From NCBI GenBank assembly GCA_902618205.1, contig CACMZL010000001.1, positions 62,001 to 126,000 on the forward strand: a stretch of DNA of 64,000 nucleotides, in the 5' to 3' direction. This document shows, in pieces, positions 43,795 to 53,577 of this stretch. The DNA is from an uncultured Pelagibacteraceae bacterium (GTDB lineage: Bacteria > Pseudomonadota > Alphaproteobacteria > Pelagibacterales > Pelagibacteraceae). The position numbers and the translations under genes were made by a program. The number at the start of each line of letters is the position of its first letter. Position 1 is the first letter of the stretch. The notes under the pieces are model-generated. The model saw only the letters and a program-made list of their open reading frames with translations, ran no database searches and was not told the origin of the DNA.

Positions 43795-44894
43795 TTTATT
43801 ATTTCTTGTTTAATAATCTTGATACCATAACCATCTAACCCAACAACCTTTTTCAGAGTTCTAGTTACTAATATCATTTTCTTTATTTTTAAAGATTTAA
43901 TTATTTGAGCTCCAATACCATAACTTTTTATTAATTGATCCTTTTCCTTGGTTTTAGGCTTTTTATCTTTAAATTCTTTAAGTGTTTGAGTAACAGATTT
44001 TAAATTTGGATCTCTTATAAAAATCATAACGCAATTACTGTATTTTTTAAAATATTTTAAAGTTTTTTCAAATGAGTTAGGAAGTTTTTGATTAATTAGA
44101 TAATTTTGAACCACATTAGATGAAATAACTCTAACTCTCGGTGATTTACTTTTATTAAATTTACCCTTAACTAATGCAAAATGTTCAGAACCATCAATTG
44201 AGTTCTCAAAAACATAAATTTTGAATTTTTGATTATTTAAATTAATTGTGGATGTTTTTTTTAATTTAATAAGATTTTCTTTTCTTAATCTGTATGAAAT
44301 TAAGTCTTCAATTTTTGCAATATGAAGTTTATGTTTACTCGCAAATTTTAATAAATCATCTCCTTTTGCCATTGATCCATCTTCATTCATAATCTCACAT
44401 ATTACAGCAGCTGGAATTTTGTTGCCTAGTCTAGCTATGTCAACAGATGCTTCTGTATGACCGGCTCTGACTAACACTCCTCCTTCTCGTGAAATAATTG
44501 GAAATACGTGACCAGGAGAAACTATTTCTTTTTTTAATACATTTTTTTTTGTAGCAACTTTAATAGTTCGTGATCGGTCTTTAGCTGAAATACCTGTGGT
44601 TATACCCTTCTTTGCCTCTATTGAAATGGTAAAAGCTGTTTGATTTCTCGATTGATTAACAGGAGCCATAAATGTTAGCCCAAGCTTATTTGCCTGATTC
44701 TTATTTAGTGTTAGACAAATTAAACCTCTACCATTTTTTGCCATAAAGTTAATTTTTTTAGAATTAACATCACTGGCATTAAATACTAAATCACCCTCAT
44801 TTTCTCGATTTTCATCGTCAACAAGAATATACATTCCCCCCTTTTTTGAGATAGAAATAATCTTTTCTATTGGGCTAAATTTATTTTTTATCAT
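43791..44894 (-). CDS. ribB: 3,4-dihydroxy-2-butanone-4-phosphate synthase with degenerate GTP cyclohydrolase II domain
   Basis: The N-terminal half (to about residue 205) is a complete DHBP synthase: VDDENRENEGDLVF, the GISAKDRSRTIKVA segment and VRAGHTEASVDIARL. The C-terminal half resembles GTP cyclohydrolase II but lacks the cysteine cluster that binds zinc (the region reads VRVISSNVVQNYLINQ), so it is probably inactive, as in RibBX proteins described in other Proteobacteria. The track start is TTG; the ATG at 44894 is preferred. GTP cyclohydrolase activity must come from another gene. Confidence 0.92.
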   Translation of the reverse strand: MIKNKFSPIEKIISISKKGGMYILVDDENRENEGDLVFNASDVNSKKINFMAKNGRGLICLTLNKNQANKLGLTFMAPVNQSRNQTAFTISIEAKKGITTGISAKDRSRTIKVATKKNVLKKEIVSPGHVFPIISREGGVLVRAGHTEASVDIARLGNKIPAAVICEIMNEDGSMAKGDDLLKFASKHKLHIAKIEDLISYRLRKENLIKLKKTSTINLNNQKFKIYVFENSIDGSEHFALVKGKFNKSKSPRVRVISSNVVQNYLINQKLPNSFEKTLKYFKKYSNCVMIFIRDPNLKSVTQTLKEFKDKKPKTKEKDQLIKSYGIGAQIIKSLKIKKMILVTRTLKKVVGLDGYGIKIIKQEIIK

Positions 44895-45474
44895 CAATAA
44901 ATTTTTTTACATATTTAGATAGAATATCTATTTCAATATTAACTAATTCATTTTTTTTTATGTTTGCTAAATTTGTAAGTTTTAAAGTATGTGGAATAAC
45001 CCAAATTTCAAATTTATTCTTCTTTATCTTGGCTATAGTTAAGGACACACCATTTATCAAGATCGATGCTTTCTCAACTAAATATTTGTAAAATTTTTTT
45101 TCGATACTGAATTCGTAAATTGTAGATTTGTCTACGTTTGTTAAATTTGTGACTTTACTTACTGTATCTACATGACCTTGACAAATATGACCTGAAATAT
45201 TTTGTCCATACTTTAAAGGTAATTCTAAATTAACATAGTCACCAAGATTAGATTTCTTAAATTTTGACTTTCTAATAGTTTCATTTGATAAATAAAATTC
45301 AGATATACCCTTTTTATATGATATTAATGTTAAGCAGACACCATCACAGGAAATAGATATACCTAATTGCTTATTAGTTAATTTTAATTTTGACTTGATA
45401 AAGATATTTATTCCTTTAGCTCTTTTGATAATATTTGTAATTTTACCTTTATTAAAAATTATTCCATTAAACAT
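44881..45474 (-). CDS. ribE: Riboflavin synthase subunit alpha
   Basis: Dismutates two lumazines into riboflavin. Two repeated barrel halves are visible: MFNGIIFNKGKITN with ISCDGVCLTL, then NISGHICQGHVDTVSKV with ILINGVSLTIAKI. 197 aa, normal length. It lies between ribD and ribB in the riboflavin run and overlaps ribB by 14 nt. Confidence 0.94.
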   Translation of the reverse strand: MFNGIIFNKGKITNIIKRAKGINIFIKSKLKLTNKQLGISISCDGVCLTLISYKKGISEFYLSNETIRKSKFKKSNLGDYVNLELPLKYGQNISGHICQGHVDTVSKVTNLTNVDKSTIYEFSIEKKFYKYLVEKASILINGVSLTIAKIKKNKFEIWVIPHTLKLTNLANIKKNELVNIEIDILSKYVKKFIDDKK

Positions 45475-46569
45475 TTACTGATACCTAAAAAGTTTTTCTT
45501 TATCTAAAAAAGTATTAATTTGTGACCTTTTTTTAAATTTTTTAGATAATAAATCAATAAAAGAATTCAGAGCAACTGAATTTTTTAAATTAATTTTATT
45601 ATCAGCTTTGAATAAATAGAAATCATTTATTAAATTATTGTTTAAAAAAGATTTTAAAAGATTTGGACCCGACTCAACTAATAAATTTGCATAACCTAAT
45701 GAGTATATTTTTTTTAAAATGGTATTTAAATCAAAAATATTATTTTCTATTTTCATAAAAATAAGTTTTGCATTTTTATTTTTAAATTTATTAATAATAT
45801 TTTTATCTTTTTTATTATGAAAAATATAAGTTTTATTTGAGTTAGGTTTTAACACTTTGGAATTTATTTTAGTCTTCAAATCTTTATCAATAATAAATTT
45901 TACTGGTGAAAACTTTTCTAAACCTTGAATTCTACAATTTAAATTAGGATTGTCAGAGTTAATAGTTTTATAAGAAGTTAAGATTGCTTGATTTCTATAT
46001 CTTAATAAATGAGATACTTTATGAGAATGTTCATTTGTAATTTTTTTTTTAAATAAATAAATTTTATTATTTTTAGAAACAGCTAATTTTCCAGTAACGT
46101 ATGGAATATCATTGAATTTTGAGAATTTATAATCTTTGTAAAAATGATTTGCCTCATTTTTAATTAAACCAATTTTAGCCAAAATATTATTTTTTTTTAA
46201 AACATTTTTTGTTTTTTTTGCTGTTCGTTTATCAAAATCTTCAATCGAATAATTAACTAATTTAATCTTTTTTTTTATAATAATGTTTGTGCAAGGTGGC
46301 GTTTTTCCATAATGGATACAGGGTTCTAAAGTTACATACATATTTGAATTTTTGAAATTTATTTTATTATTTTTTAAAGCTACTACTTCAGCATGAGGTC
46401 TACCTTTAATATCTGTCTTTCCGTAAGAAATGATTTCATCTTTGTGTGTTACTACACATCCGACCGATGGATTTAGTCCTGTTAGTCCTTTATTTTGACG
46501 GGCAAGATCTAGTGCCAATCTCATGAATGCTTTATTTTTTTCTGATAATTTATCTTTTCTTAAAGACAT
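45475..46569 (-). CDS. ribD: Bifunctional riboflavin deaminase/reductase RibD
   Basis: The N-terminal deaminase domain has the zinc motif [10 protein letters not shown] with [14 protein letters not shown]; the C-terminal reductase domain from about residue 145 has [19 protein letters not shown] and [15 protein letters not shown]. The track start at 46632 gives an unlikely 83 nt overlap with nrdR; the ATG at 46569 ([16 protein letters not shown]) reduces it to 20 nt and fits the family. 364 aa. Confidence 0.92.
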   Translation of the reverse strand: MSLRKDKLSEKNKAFMRLALDLARQNKGLTGLNPSVGCVVTHKDEIISYGKTDIKGRPHAEVVALKNNKINFKNSNMYVTLEPCIHYGKTPPCTNIIIKKKIKLVNYSIEDFDKRTAKKTKNVLKKNNILAKIGLIKNEANHFYKDYKFSKFNDIPYVTGKLAVSKNNKIYLFKKKITNEHSHKVSHLLRYRNQAILTSYKTINSDNPNLNCRIQGLEKFSPVKFIIDKDLKTKINSKVLKPNSNKTYIFHNKKDKNIINKFKNKNAKLIFMKIENNIFDLNTILKKIYSLGYANLLVESGPNLLKSFLNNNLINDFYLFKADNKINLKNSVALNSFIDLLSKKFKKRSQINTFLDKEKLFRYQ

Positions 46570-47008
46570 CGATTTTATCAACAAATTGAACGAAGTCTTT
46601 TTCTTCTCTAAAATTTCTATATACTGATGCAAATCTTACATATGCTACAGGGTCTAATTCTTTTAATCCGTCCATTACCATTGTGCCTATTGTGTTTGAA
46701 GAAATTTCACTTTGACCAAATTCTTCTAGTGATCTAGAAATTTTAGAAATAAATTTTTCTACTGTTTCAGTGTCAAGAGGTCTTTTTTTTAGAGCTACAT
46801 AAATGGATTTAGATAATTTATCCCTATCAAATGGTGATTTTCTTCCATTTTTTTTTACAATTGTTAGCTCACGAAATTGAACTCTTTCAAATGTAGTAAA
46901 TCTTTGTCCACAGCTACAAAGCCTCCTTCTTCTTATAGCTGTTCCATCTTCAGTTGGTCTGGAATCTACAACTGAAGTTTCACCTTTTTTATCACAGGGA
47001 CAAATCAT
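46550..47008 (-). CDS. nrdR: Transcriptional repressor NrdR with unusual zinc knuckles
   Basis: NrdR represses ribonucleotide reductase genes in response to nucleotide levels. The ATP-cone domain is normal ([20 protein letters not shown]). The N-terminal zinc ribbon is odd: family members have C-x-x-C twice, but here both pairs are C-x-C (MICPCDKK and RLCSCGQRF). The rest ([23 protein letters not shown]) matches well. 152 aa. It follows glyA by 6 nt, the order glyA-nrdR-ribD being common. Confidence 0.93.
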   Translation of the reverse strand: MICPCDKKGETSVVDSRPTEDGTAIRRRRLCSCGQRFTTFERVQFRELTIVKKNGRKSPFDRDKLSKSIYVALKKRPLDTETVEKFISKISRSLEEFGQSEISSNTIGTMVMDGLKELDPVAYVRFASVYRNFREEKDFVQFVDKIDVFKKR

Positions 47009-47014
47009 AATTCA

Positions 47015-48325
47015 TTATCCCAAATTTTTATAAATTGGGAAATTTGAACATAAATCAACAACTTCTTTTCTTACTTCGTCTTCTATTTTTGTATTATCGT
47101 CAGGGTTTGATGACAAACCTTTAATTACTTTAGTAATTAGTTCACCAACAATTTTAAATTCATTTAAACCAAAACCTCTAGTAGTTGCGGCCTGAGATCC
47201 TAGTCTTATGCCAGAAGTTACCATTGGACTTTCTGTATCGAAAGGAATTCCATTTTTATTACATGTTATGTTGGCTCTTGATAAACTTTCAGCTGCAGCA
47301 TTACCTTTTACACCAAAAGGTCTTAAATCTACCAACATTAAATGAGTGTCAGTTCCTCCAGAATAAATCTTAAAACCATTTGTTTTTAAAGTTTCTGCAA
47401 GAATTTTTGCATTAGCTAAAACATTAGATATATATTCTTTAAAGCTAGGTTCTAATGCTTCTTTAAATCCAACAGCTTTTGCTGCTATTATATGCATCAG
47501 AGGGCCACCCTGATAACCAGGAAATACTGCTGTATTAATTTTTTTATAAATATCTTCGTGATTTGTTAAAATAATTCCACCTCTGGCGCTTCTAAAAACT
47601 TTATGAGTTGTAGATGTAACAACATGAGCATGATCAACAGGATTTGGATATCCTTTACCAGCAACAAGACCTGAAAAGTGAGCCATATCTACCATAAAGA
47701 ATGCTCCTACCTTTTCAGCAATTTCTCTAAACCTTTTAAAATCAATTATCCTAGAATATGCACTACCTCCAGCAATTATAAGTTTGGGTTTATTTTCAAT
47801 TGCTAATCTTTCAACTTCGTCATAGTCGATTAATTCAGAGGTCTTATCTACATCATAACTTATTGCATTAAACCATTTACCCGACATTGCAATTTTAAGT
47901 CCATGAGTAATGTGACCACCAGAATTTAAACTCATTCCCATAAATGTATCACCTGGCTTTAATAACGCTAAAAAAACTGCTCCGTTAGCTTGCGCACCAG
48001 AATGAGGTTGAGAATTAGCAAATTTACAATTGAAGAGTTTTTTCAATCTATCATTAGCTAGAGACTCAGCAACGTCAACGTGTTCACAGCCGTTGTAATA
48101 TCTTTTACCTGGGTAACCTTCGGCATACTTATTTGTTAGAACGGAACCTTGTGCTTCTAAAACAGCTTGTGAAACTATGTTTTCTGATGCAATTAATTCG
48201 ATATGATTTTGTTGTCTAATTAATTCTTTATTTACTGCATCAAATATTTCCGGATCAGCTTCAAACAATTTCTTTTCAAAAAAATTTTCATATTGTGTAT
48301 TAATATATTTTTTTTCACTCGACAT
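47015..48325 (-). CDS. glyA: Serine hydroxymethyltransferase
   Basis: Interconverts serine and glycine with tetrahydrofolate. 436 aa. [48 protein letters not shown] and the PLP-lysine motif [15 protein letters not shown] are present. In organisms depending on external glycine or serine this enzyme is central to one-carbon supply. It lies 8 nt after rpiB in a long operon. Confidence 0.97.
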   Translation of the reverse strand: MSSEKKYINTQYENFFEKKLFEADPEIFDAVNKELIRQQNHIELIASENIVSQAVLEAQGSVLTNKYAEGYPGKRYYNGCEHVDVAESLANDRLKKLFNCKFANSQPHSGAQANGAVFLALLKPGDTFMGMSLNSGGHITHGLKIAMSGKWFNAISYDVDKTSELIDYDEVERLAIENKPKLIIAGGSAYSRIIDFKRFREIAEKVGAFFMVDMAHFSGLVAGKGYPNPVDHAHVVTSTTHKVFRSARGGIILTNHEDIYKKINTAVFPGYQGGPLMHIIAAKAVGFKEALEPSFKEYISNVLANAKILAETLKTNGFKIYSGGTDTHLMLVDLRPFGVKGNAAAESLSRANITCNKNGIPFDTESPMVTSGIRLGSQAATTRGFGLNEFKIVGELITKVIKGLSSNPDDNTKIEDEVRKEVVDLCSNFPIYKNLG

Positions 48326-48333
48326 TTGTTTTC

Positions 48334-48759
48334 CTATATTTTTTTAATTCTTTTTAAGTGTCTTCCACCTTCAAATTCGGTTTTCAAAAAGTTTTCAACA
48401 CATTTTAAAGCTACAGTTTTTTTAATTAACCTTGCACCTAATGTTATAACATTTGCATCATTATGCAATCGCGATAATTTGGCATTTCTTACTGAATAGC
48501 ATAAAGCAGCACGTATTCCCTTATTTTTGTTTGCTGCAATAGACATCCCTACACCTGAACCACATACCAGTATTCCAACATGATTCTTATTTTTTGCTAC
48601 TTGTTTACAAAGTTTATGAGCAAAATCAGGATAATCAACTGGCTTATTATTTTGTTTTGGTCCTAAATCTTTAATAGGATAATTTTTATTAAGATATTTA
48701 AAAATATTCTTTTTTAAATTAAAACCACCATGATCTGAAGCAATAAAAATTTTTTTCAA
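48334..48759 (-). CDS. rpiB: Ribose-5-phosphate isomerase B
   Basis: Interconverts ribose 5-phosphate and ribulose 5-phosphate; the product also feeds riboflavin synthesis downstream. [14 protein letters not shown] at the start, the catalytic-cysteine motif [17 protein letters not shown] and [13 protein letters not shown] are RpiB features. 141 aa. The start codon is TTG, one base after the stop of the upstream gene. Confidence 0.94.
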   Translation of the reverse strand: MKKIFIASDHGGFNLKKNIFKYLNKNYPIKDLGPKQNNKPVDYPDFAHKLCKQVAKNKNHVGILVCGSGVGMSIAANKNKGIRAALCYSVRNAKLSRLHNDANVITLGARLIKKTVALKCVENFLKTEFEGGRHLKRIKKI

Positions 48760-48760
48760 T

Positions 48761-49351
48761 TTAATTAAATTTATAATTTAAAACACAAGCAACAAGATGA
48801 ACTCTATTTTCTTCGCCCCCATTAAATGCATTGTGGTATTTAGTATTATTAGTAATCCAAACAGAACCATCTGCAGGCATATGCTTTGCAACACTATCAA
48901 CAACCATTATCGCACCTGGATTTGTATATATAGGTATATGTAGTCTTGGTTCAGGATCTCTATGCCAACTCAATGTTGATCTTGGTTCTTTAAGAAGAAG
49001 TCTCATTCTACCTAATTTATATTTCTTTGTTAACCTATCATAAACTTCTTTGAAATAAGTATTTTTAAAGTCGTCAACAAATTCTGTATATTTATGTTCA
49101 TCAATTTTACTTTCCCTTTGTACCTCAACACCTGTGCTATCAGGTTTGGTCCAATAAATGCCTCTTACATTATTTCCTTTAACAGAATCTGGATCACCTG
49201 GAATTTGATTAAGAGGTATACCGGCGAAGTGAGGTATGCCAAGACTTGTATCAAAACCTTTTATTTTTAATACTTCATCACAAGCTTGTTTTAATTTTAA
49301 GATATCAAATTTTACATCTTGTTTTTGGAAATCATTGAATAATTGTGACAT
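48761..49351 (-). CDS. Aspartyl/asparaginyl beta-hydroxylase-like 2OG-Fe(II) oxygenase
   Basis: 196 aa. The segment STLSWHRDPEPRLHIPIYTNPG supplies the metal His-x-Asp and a later His; the second metal His and the 2-oxoglutarate Arg are probably in AFNGGEENRVHLVACVLN. This matches the aspartyl/asparaginyl beta-hydroxylase fold. The natural substrate is unknown. It heads a ten-gene minus-strand run through rpiB and glyA to thiL, and is divergent from hemB. Confidence 0.82.
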   Translation of the reverse strand: MSQLFNDFQKQDVKFDILKLKQACDEVLKIKGFDTSLGIPHFAGIPLNQIPGDPDSVKGNNVRGIYWTKPDSTGVEVQRESKIDEHKYTEFVDDFKNTYFKEVYDRLTKKYKLGRMRLLLKEPRSTLSWHRDPEPRLHIPIYTNPGAIMVVDSVAKHMPADGSVWITNNTKYHNAFNGGEENRVHLVACVLNYKFN

Positions 49352-49421
49352 CGGTGCTCTACTATCTTATAGACTATTATATTAAATATTACTATTGTCG
49401 CATCAAAAAAACTAATTGATA

Positions 49422-50408
49422 ATGATTATCACAGGTAGCTATCCTAATTTGAGATTGAGAAGATCAAGAAAATTCAGTTGGTCTAGAAGATTGGTTCAAG
49501 ATAATGATCTATCTTACAATGATTTTATTTTACCTATCTTTCTTACTGAAGGAAAAGCAAAAAAAGTTCCGATTAATTCAATGCCAAATGTTTTTAGGTA
49601 CTCTATTGATAAATTAAAAAGTGTAGTTGATAAAGCATTAAAATTGGGAATACCAATGGTAGCTTTATTCCCTTATACAAATCCAAGAAAAAGAGATGAA
49701 TATGGAAATGAAGCATTAAATGAAAATAATTTAGTTTGCCAAGCAATAAAATTCATCAAAAAAAATTATAAGAACGAAATTGGAATAATGTGTGATGTTG
49801 CATTAGATCCATATACATCACATGGTCATGATGGAATAATTAAAAAAAATGAAATTTTAAATGATGAAACATTAGAAATATTGATTAAACAATCAATATT
49901 GCAGGCAAAAATGGGTTGCGATGTGATTGCCCCATCAGATATGATGGATGGTAGAGTTTTAAAAATTCGTAAAGCTTTAGATAAAAATAATCTTAAAGAT
50001 GTTCAAATTTTATCTTATGCTGTTAAGTATGCATCAAGTTTTTATGGCCCATTCAGAAATGCTGTTGGATCAAGAAGTCTCTTAAAAGGAGACAAAAAAA
50101 CTTATCAAATGGATTTTAAAAACAATTATGAATCATTAAGAGAAGTTGCATTGGATATAAAAGAAGGAGCAGACATGATTATAGTAAAACCAGGGATGCC
50201 TTATCTTGATATAATTAGGGAAGTTAAGAATAATTTTAAAATTCCAGTTATCGCATACCAAGTATCGGGAGAATATAGTCTCATACAAAATGCAATTTCA
50301 AAGAATATATTAGATAAAAAATCGATATATGAAAGTCTAGTTTCCTTTAAAAGAGCTGGAGCAAGTGCAATTATAACCTATTTTGCTGATCAAATAAAAC
50401 TAGATTAA
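49422..50408 (+). CDS. hemB: Delta-aminolevulinic acid dehydratase (porphobilinogen synthase)
   Basis: Joins two aminolevulinates in heme synthesis. LRLRRSRKFSWSRRLV at the start; the catalytic lysines lie in VKYASSFYGPF-near and MIIVKPGMPYLDI segments. The metal site reads CDVALDPYTSHGHDG, with Asp where zinc enzymes have Cys, so it is the zinc-independent, magnesium-type enzyme typical of Alphaproteobacteria. The track start at 49416 is TTG; the ATG at 49422 is preferred. It overlaps the convergent recO end. Confidence 0.95.
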   Translation: MIITGSYPNLRLRRSRKFSWSRRLVQDNDLSYNDFILPIFLTEGKAKKVPINSMPNVFRYSIDKLKSVVDKALKLGIPMVALFPYTNPRKRDEYGNEALNENNLVCQAIKFIKKNYKNEIGIMCDVALDPYTSHGHDGIIKKNEILNDETLEILIKQSILQAKMGCDVIAPSDMMDGRVLKIRKALDKNNLKDVQILSYAVKYASSFYGPFRNAVGSRSLLKGDKKTYQMDFKNNYESLREVALDIKEGADMIIVKPGMPYLDIIREVKNNFKIPVIAYQVSGEYSLIQNAISKNILDKKSIYESLVSFKRAGASAIITYFADQIKLD

Positions 50409-51080
50409 TTTTAAAGAATTTTGAAAACTAAATCTTGTTTTGGGAAAATTAAGATTGTTCGGTTTAACTATTGTTTTATCTAAAAAATCTCCTACAATTT
50501 TTAAAGCATCAAAAGTATCTTCAAAGCTTATATCTTCTTCATCTTTATTTATTAAAAAATTTGGAATGATTTTGTCAGAATTTTTTAATTTATAATTAAT
50601 TTTATTACCTTCAGAAACTTCTTCTACATAATCATTAAAGTCAATGTCATATCCAATTAATTTATAAAAGTTTAACTCCCAATTTACAAACTTTGAAAGC
50701 CACTCTTCATCTTTTAATATCTCAAAATAATTATCAATTAAGTAATAAATCTCTCTATTTTTTTCGTTCTCTACTGTTAAAATTTTAATCAAATTCATTG
50801 TATAAATTATACAAAGGAGTTTTTGCTTATCCTCTAAAAAATAAGGAGTTTTAAATTCATCAATTTCAACTTTTAAAGAACCAATTTTTGATTGAGATTT
50901 TGAATTATAATTTATATGCAATTTATTACCCTTAAGTAGGTAGTTTTTTATTTTTTTTGAGGTTCCTCCAAAAATAATTCCTGAGATTTTTCCATGATTT
51001 TCGGTATAAAATTCAGATATTACAGAATTTTCATTATATTTATTTTTTGAAAGTAAGTAACCTTTATCTTGCCAATTCAT
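50400..51080 (-). CDS. recO: DNA repair protein RecO
   Basis: RecO helps load RecA on gapped DNA. The OB-fold start is WQDKGYLLSKNKYNENSVISEFYTENHGKISGIIFGG. The middle has NFYKLIGYDIDF. Zinc-binding cysteines found in some RecO proteins are absent. 226 aa. It overlaps rnc by one base (TAATG); era, usually between rnc and recO, is missing. Confidence 0.88.
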   Translation of the reverse strand: MNWQDKGYLLSKNKYNENSVISEFYTENHGKISGIIFGGTSKKIKNYLLKGNKLHINYNSKSQSKIGSLKVEIDEFKTPYFLEDKQKLLCIIYTMNLIKILTVENEKNREIYYLIDNYFEILKDEEWLSKFVNWELNFYKLIGYDIDFNDYVEEVSEGNKINYKLKNSDKIIPNFLINKDEEDISFEDTFDALKIVGDFLDKTIVKPNNLNFPKTRFSFQNSLKLI

Positions 51081-51742
51081 TATATTTTAATAATTTCTAA
51101 AAGTTTCATGGCTGCAGCTTGCTCTGCATTTTTTTTTGAACTACCATCAGCGATAACTGTTTTGCTATCCTTAATCTTTACACTAATTTTAAAATTTGGT
51201 TTATGTCTTGGTCCTGTATTAGAAATAAGTTTATATATTGGCAATGCTTTAAATTTCTTTAATGAATATTCTTGTAATCTTGTTTTGGAGTCAATTACAG
51301 TAATATCTGATAAATTTAAATAATTTTTCCAGTAATTTAATATAAATTTTGACGAAACCTCAAAACCTTTATCTATATAAATTGCTCCTATCAAAGACTC
51401 ACAACAATCAGATATAATTTTTTTTTCAATATTTACTTTTTTTTTCTTTTCTGTGTTTCCTGTCAAAATATAATTATCCAATTCTAATTCCTTGCCAATT
51501 TCAAAACACTTATTTTTATTGACTAAATTTGCAAGTTTTTTGTCAATCATACCTACTTTTTCATTTGGATATAACTCTAAAAGTTTCTTTGATATAACAA
51601 ATCCTAAAACTCTATCACCTAAAAATTCCAATTTTTCATAATTATTTTTTGTATCAAAACTTTTATGCGTTAAGGCTTGTATCAATAGTTTATCATCTTT
51701 AAAGCTAATACCTATTTTCTTTTGTAGTTTGTTTAACTTCAT
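51080..51742 (-). CDS. rnc: Ribonuclease III
   Basis: Cleaves double-stranded RNA, including rRNA precursors. The catalytic helix NYEKLEFLGDRVLGFVI and the second acidic site DCCESLIGAIYID are present, followed by a C-terminal double-stranded RNA-binding domain (TRLQEYSLKKFKALPIYKL, GSSKKNAEQAAAMKLL). 220 aa. It follows lepB by 4 nt, the classic lepB-rnc pair. Confidence 0.95.
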   Translation of the reverse strand: MKLNKLQKKIGISFKDDKLLIQALTHKSFDTKNNYEKLEFLGDRVLGFVISKKLLELYPNEKVGMIDKKLANLVNKNKCFEIGKELELDNYILTGNTEKKKKVNIEKKIISDCCESLIGAIYIDKGFEVSSKFILNYWKNYLNLSDITVIDSKTRLQEYSLKKFKALPIYKLISNTGPRHKPNFKISVKIKDSKTVIADGSSKKNAEQAAAMKLLEIIKI

Positions 51743-51746
51743 TTAT

Positions 51747-52475
51747 TTAAATTATTTTATTAAAAAATCTTTCAAATCGAACTATTTCATTCCATTTGAA
51801 AATATTAAAGATACTCCCTTTCCTAGGATTAGATGAAAAAAATAAAATTTGTGCTTTTCCAACTAAATTATTTTGATTAACATAACCAACTTCAGATAGA
51901 AATCTGCTGTCTTTAGAACAATCCCTATTGTCACCTAAGAAAAAAAAGTGATTTTCAGGAACAATGTATTTATCTGAATTAGAAAAAGTTATATCGGTTC
52001 TATATGCAGCTAAATAACTTTTTCCATTTGGAAGTTTTTCTTCAAATATATTGACATCAATTTGGGATGATCCACAATATAACTTATCATTTTTGCTTTT
52101 AATTGTTTTTAATACTTGATTAGAATTTATATATAAATCACCATCAATAAATTGTATTGTATCACCTGGTAAACCAATCAATCTTTTAATATAATCTGTA
52201 CGATTATCAGCAGGTGTTTTAAAAACTATAACATCTCCTCTTTTAGGGTTTTTATTTAATATACGTCCTTTAAAAATAGGAGGACTAAAAGGAAACGAAT
52301 GTTTACTATATCCGTAAGAAAATTTTGTAACAAATAATCTGTCACCCACAAGCAAGTTAGTTTCCATTGATGATGATGGTATATAAAATGGCTGGATTAA
52401 TATTGATCTTATAAATACTGCAATTATTAATGCATAAAATAATGTTTTAGTATTATCAATTATGAAATTTTTCAT
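51747..52475 (-). CDS. lepB: Signal peptidase I
   Basis: Cleaves signal peptides at the periplasmic face. One N-terminal membrane anchor (TKTLFYALIIAVFIRSI), the catalytic serine in YIPSSSMETNLLVGD, the lysine in RTDYIKRLIGLPGD, and the later GDNRDCSKDSR box. 242 aa. Both neighbours overlap or nearly touch it. Confidence 0.95.
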   Translation of the reverse strand: MKNFIIDNTKTLFYALIIAVFIRSILIQPFYIPSSSMETNLLVGDRLFVTKFSYGYSKHSFPFSPPIFKGRILNKNPKRGDVIVFKTPADNRTDYIKRLIGLPGDTIQFIDGDLYINSNQVLKTIKSKNDKLYCGSSQIDVNIFEEKLPNGKSYLAAYRTDITFSNSDKYIVPENHFFFLGDNRDCSKDSRFLSEVGYVNQNNLVGKAQILFFSSNPRKGSIFNIFKWNEIVRFERFFNKII

Positions 52476-52858
52476 TTTTTTCTATTCAAAATAACAAATG
52501 CAATTGAGTGGTTTTTTTCATCTGATAGCGAAAGATGTATATCGTAATTCTTTAATTTAAATTTTTTTTTTAATATATCTTGTATTTTCTGTGAAATTTT
52601 AATTTTAGGTGATCCTTTCTTATTATTGTATATTTCAATATCATTAAAATTAATATTATCTCTAAAGCCTGTGCCTATTGATTTAACGAAAGCTTCTTTA
52701 GCAGCAAATCTTTTTGCAAAGTAATTCGTTTTATTTCTGTATTTTTTTGATTGTTTTATTTCATTAAATGTAAAGAGTCTTTTTTTAAAACCTTTAATTT
52801 TTAGAGATTTTTCTATTCTTTTATTATCAATAATATCAACACCGTTACCAATTATCAT
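52472..52858 (-). CDS. acpS: Holo-[acyl-carrier-protein] synthase
   Basis: Transfers phosphopantetheine from CoA to acyl carrier protein. IGNGVDIIDNKRIEKSL and AKRFAAKEAFVKSIGTGF contain the magnesium- and CoA-binding Asp and Glu. 128 aa. It lies between pdxJ and lepB, the usual alphaproteobacterial order, with 1 and 4 nt overlaps. Confidence 0.94.
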   Translation of the reverse strand: MIIGNGVDIIDNKRIEKSLKIKGFKKRLFTFNEIKQSKKYRNKTNYFAKRFAAKEAFVKSIGTGFRDNINFNDIEIYNNKKGSPKIKISQKIQDILKKKFKLKNYDIHLSLSDEKNHSIAFVILNRKK

Positions 52859-53577
52859 TAGTTTAATATTTTTCTAAAATAAGTGATTACTTTTTTCATA
52901 CCAAACATGATGGCCTCTCCAATTATAAAATGTCCAATATTGAATTCCTCTATAGATTTAATCTTTCTTAAAATTTTAGTTGATTTATAATCTAGACCAT
53001 GTCCTGCATGAACTTCCATTCCTAGTTTTTTTGCTAACGTTGCACAATTTTTTATTTTTTTGAACTCGACTAAATAATTTTTGTTATTTTTAACTTGTAA
53101 AGCAAATTTTCCTGTATGAAGTTCCACACATTTCGCATTTAATTCTTTTGATGCAAAAACATCTTTAATATTTGGATTGATGAAAAGACTTGTTCTAATT
53201 TTTTTTGAATTTAATTTACTAATTACTTTTTTAATTATTTTTTTATTTTTTGTGATATTTAAACCTCCTTCGGTGGTTATTTCATTCCTTTTTTCAGGAA
53301 CTATACAAACAAAATTAGGTTTATATTTTAATGCAATTTTAAGCATTTCATTGTTAGCAGCCATTTCTAAATTTATTGGTACTCTTTTAATTTTTGAAAA
53401 TATGGCTACGTCTTCATCTCGTATATGTCTACGATCTTCTCTTAAATGAATAGTAATAGAATTTGCACCAAAATTCATAACTTGTCTTGCATATGAAATA
53501 GGATCGGGATGCCCCTCTCCTCTGGCGTTTCTTAATGTTGCAATATGGTCTACGTTAACACCTAGTCTAGATTTCAT
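52858..53577 (-). CDS. pdxJ: Pyridoxine 5'-phosphate synthase
   Basis: Last ring-closing step of vitamin B6 synthesis. LGVNVDHIATLRNARGEGHPDP, ITIHLREDRRHIRDEDV, LEMAANNEM and GMEVHAGHGLDYKS are PdxJ motifs with the active-site His and Glu residues. 239 aa, normal length. It overlaps pyrE by 4 nt. Confidence 0.96.
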   Translation of the reverse strand: MKSRLGVNVDHIATLRNARGEGHPDPISYARQVMNFGANSITIHLREDRRHIRDEDVAIFSKIKRVPINLEMAANNEMLKIALKYKPNFVCIVPEKRNEITTEGGLNITKNKKIIKKVISKLNSKKIRTSLFINPNIKDVFASKELNAKCVELHTGKFALQVKNNKNYLVEFKKIKNCATLAKKLGMEVHAGHGLDYKSTKILRKIKSIEEFNIGHFIIGEAIMFGMKKVITYFRKILN

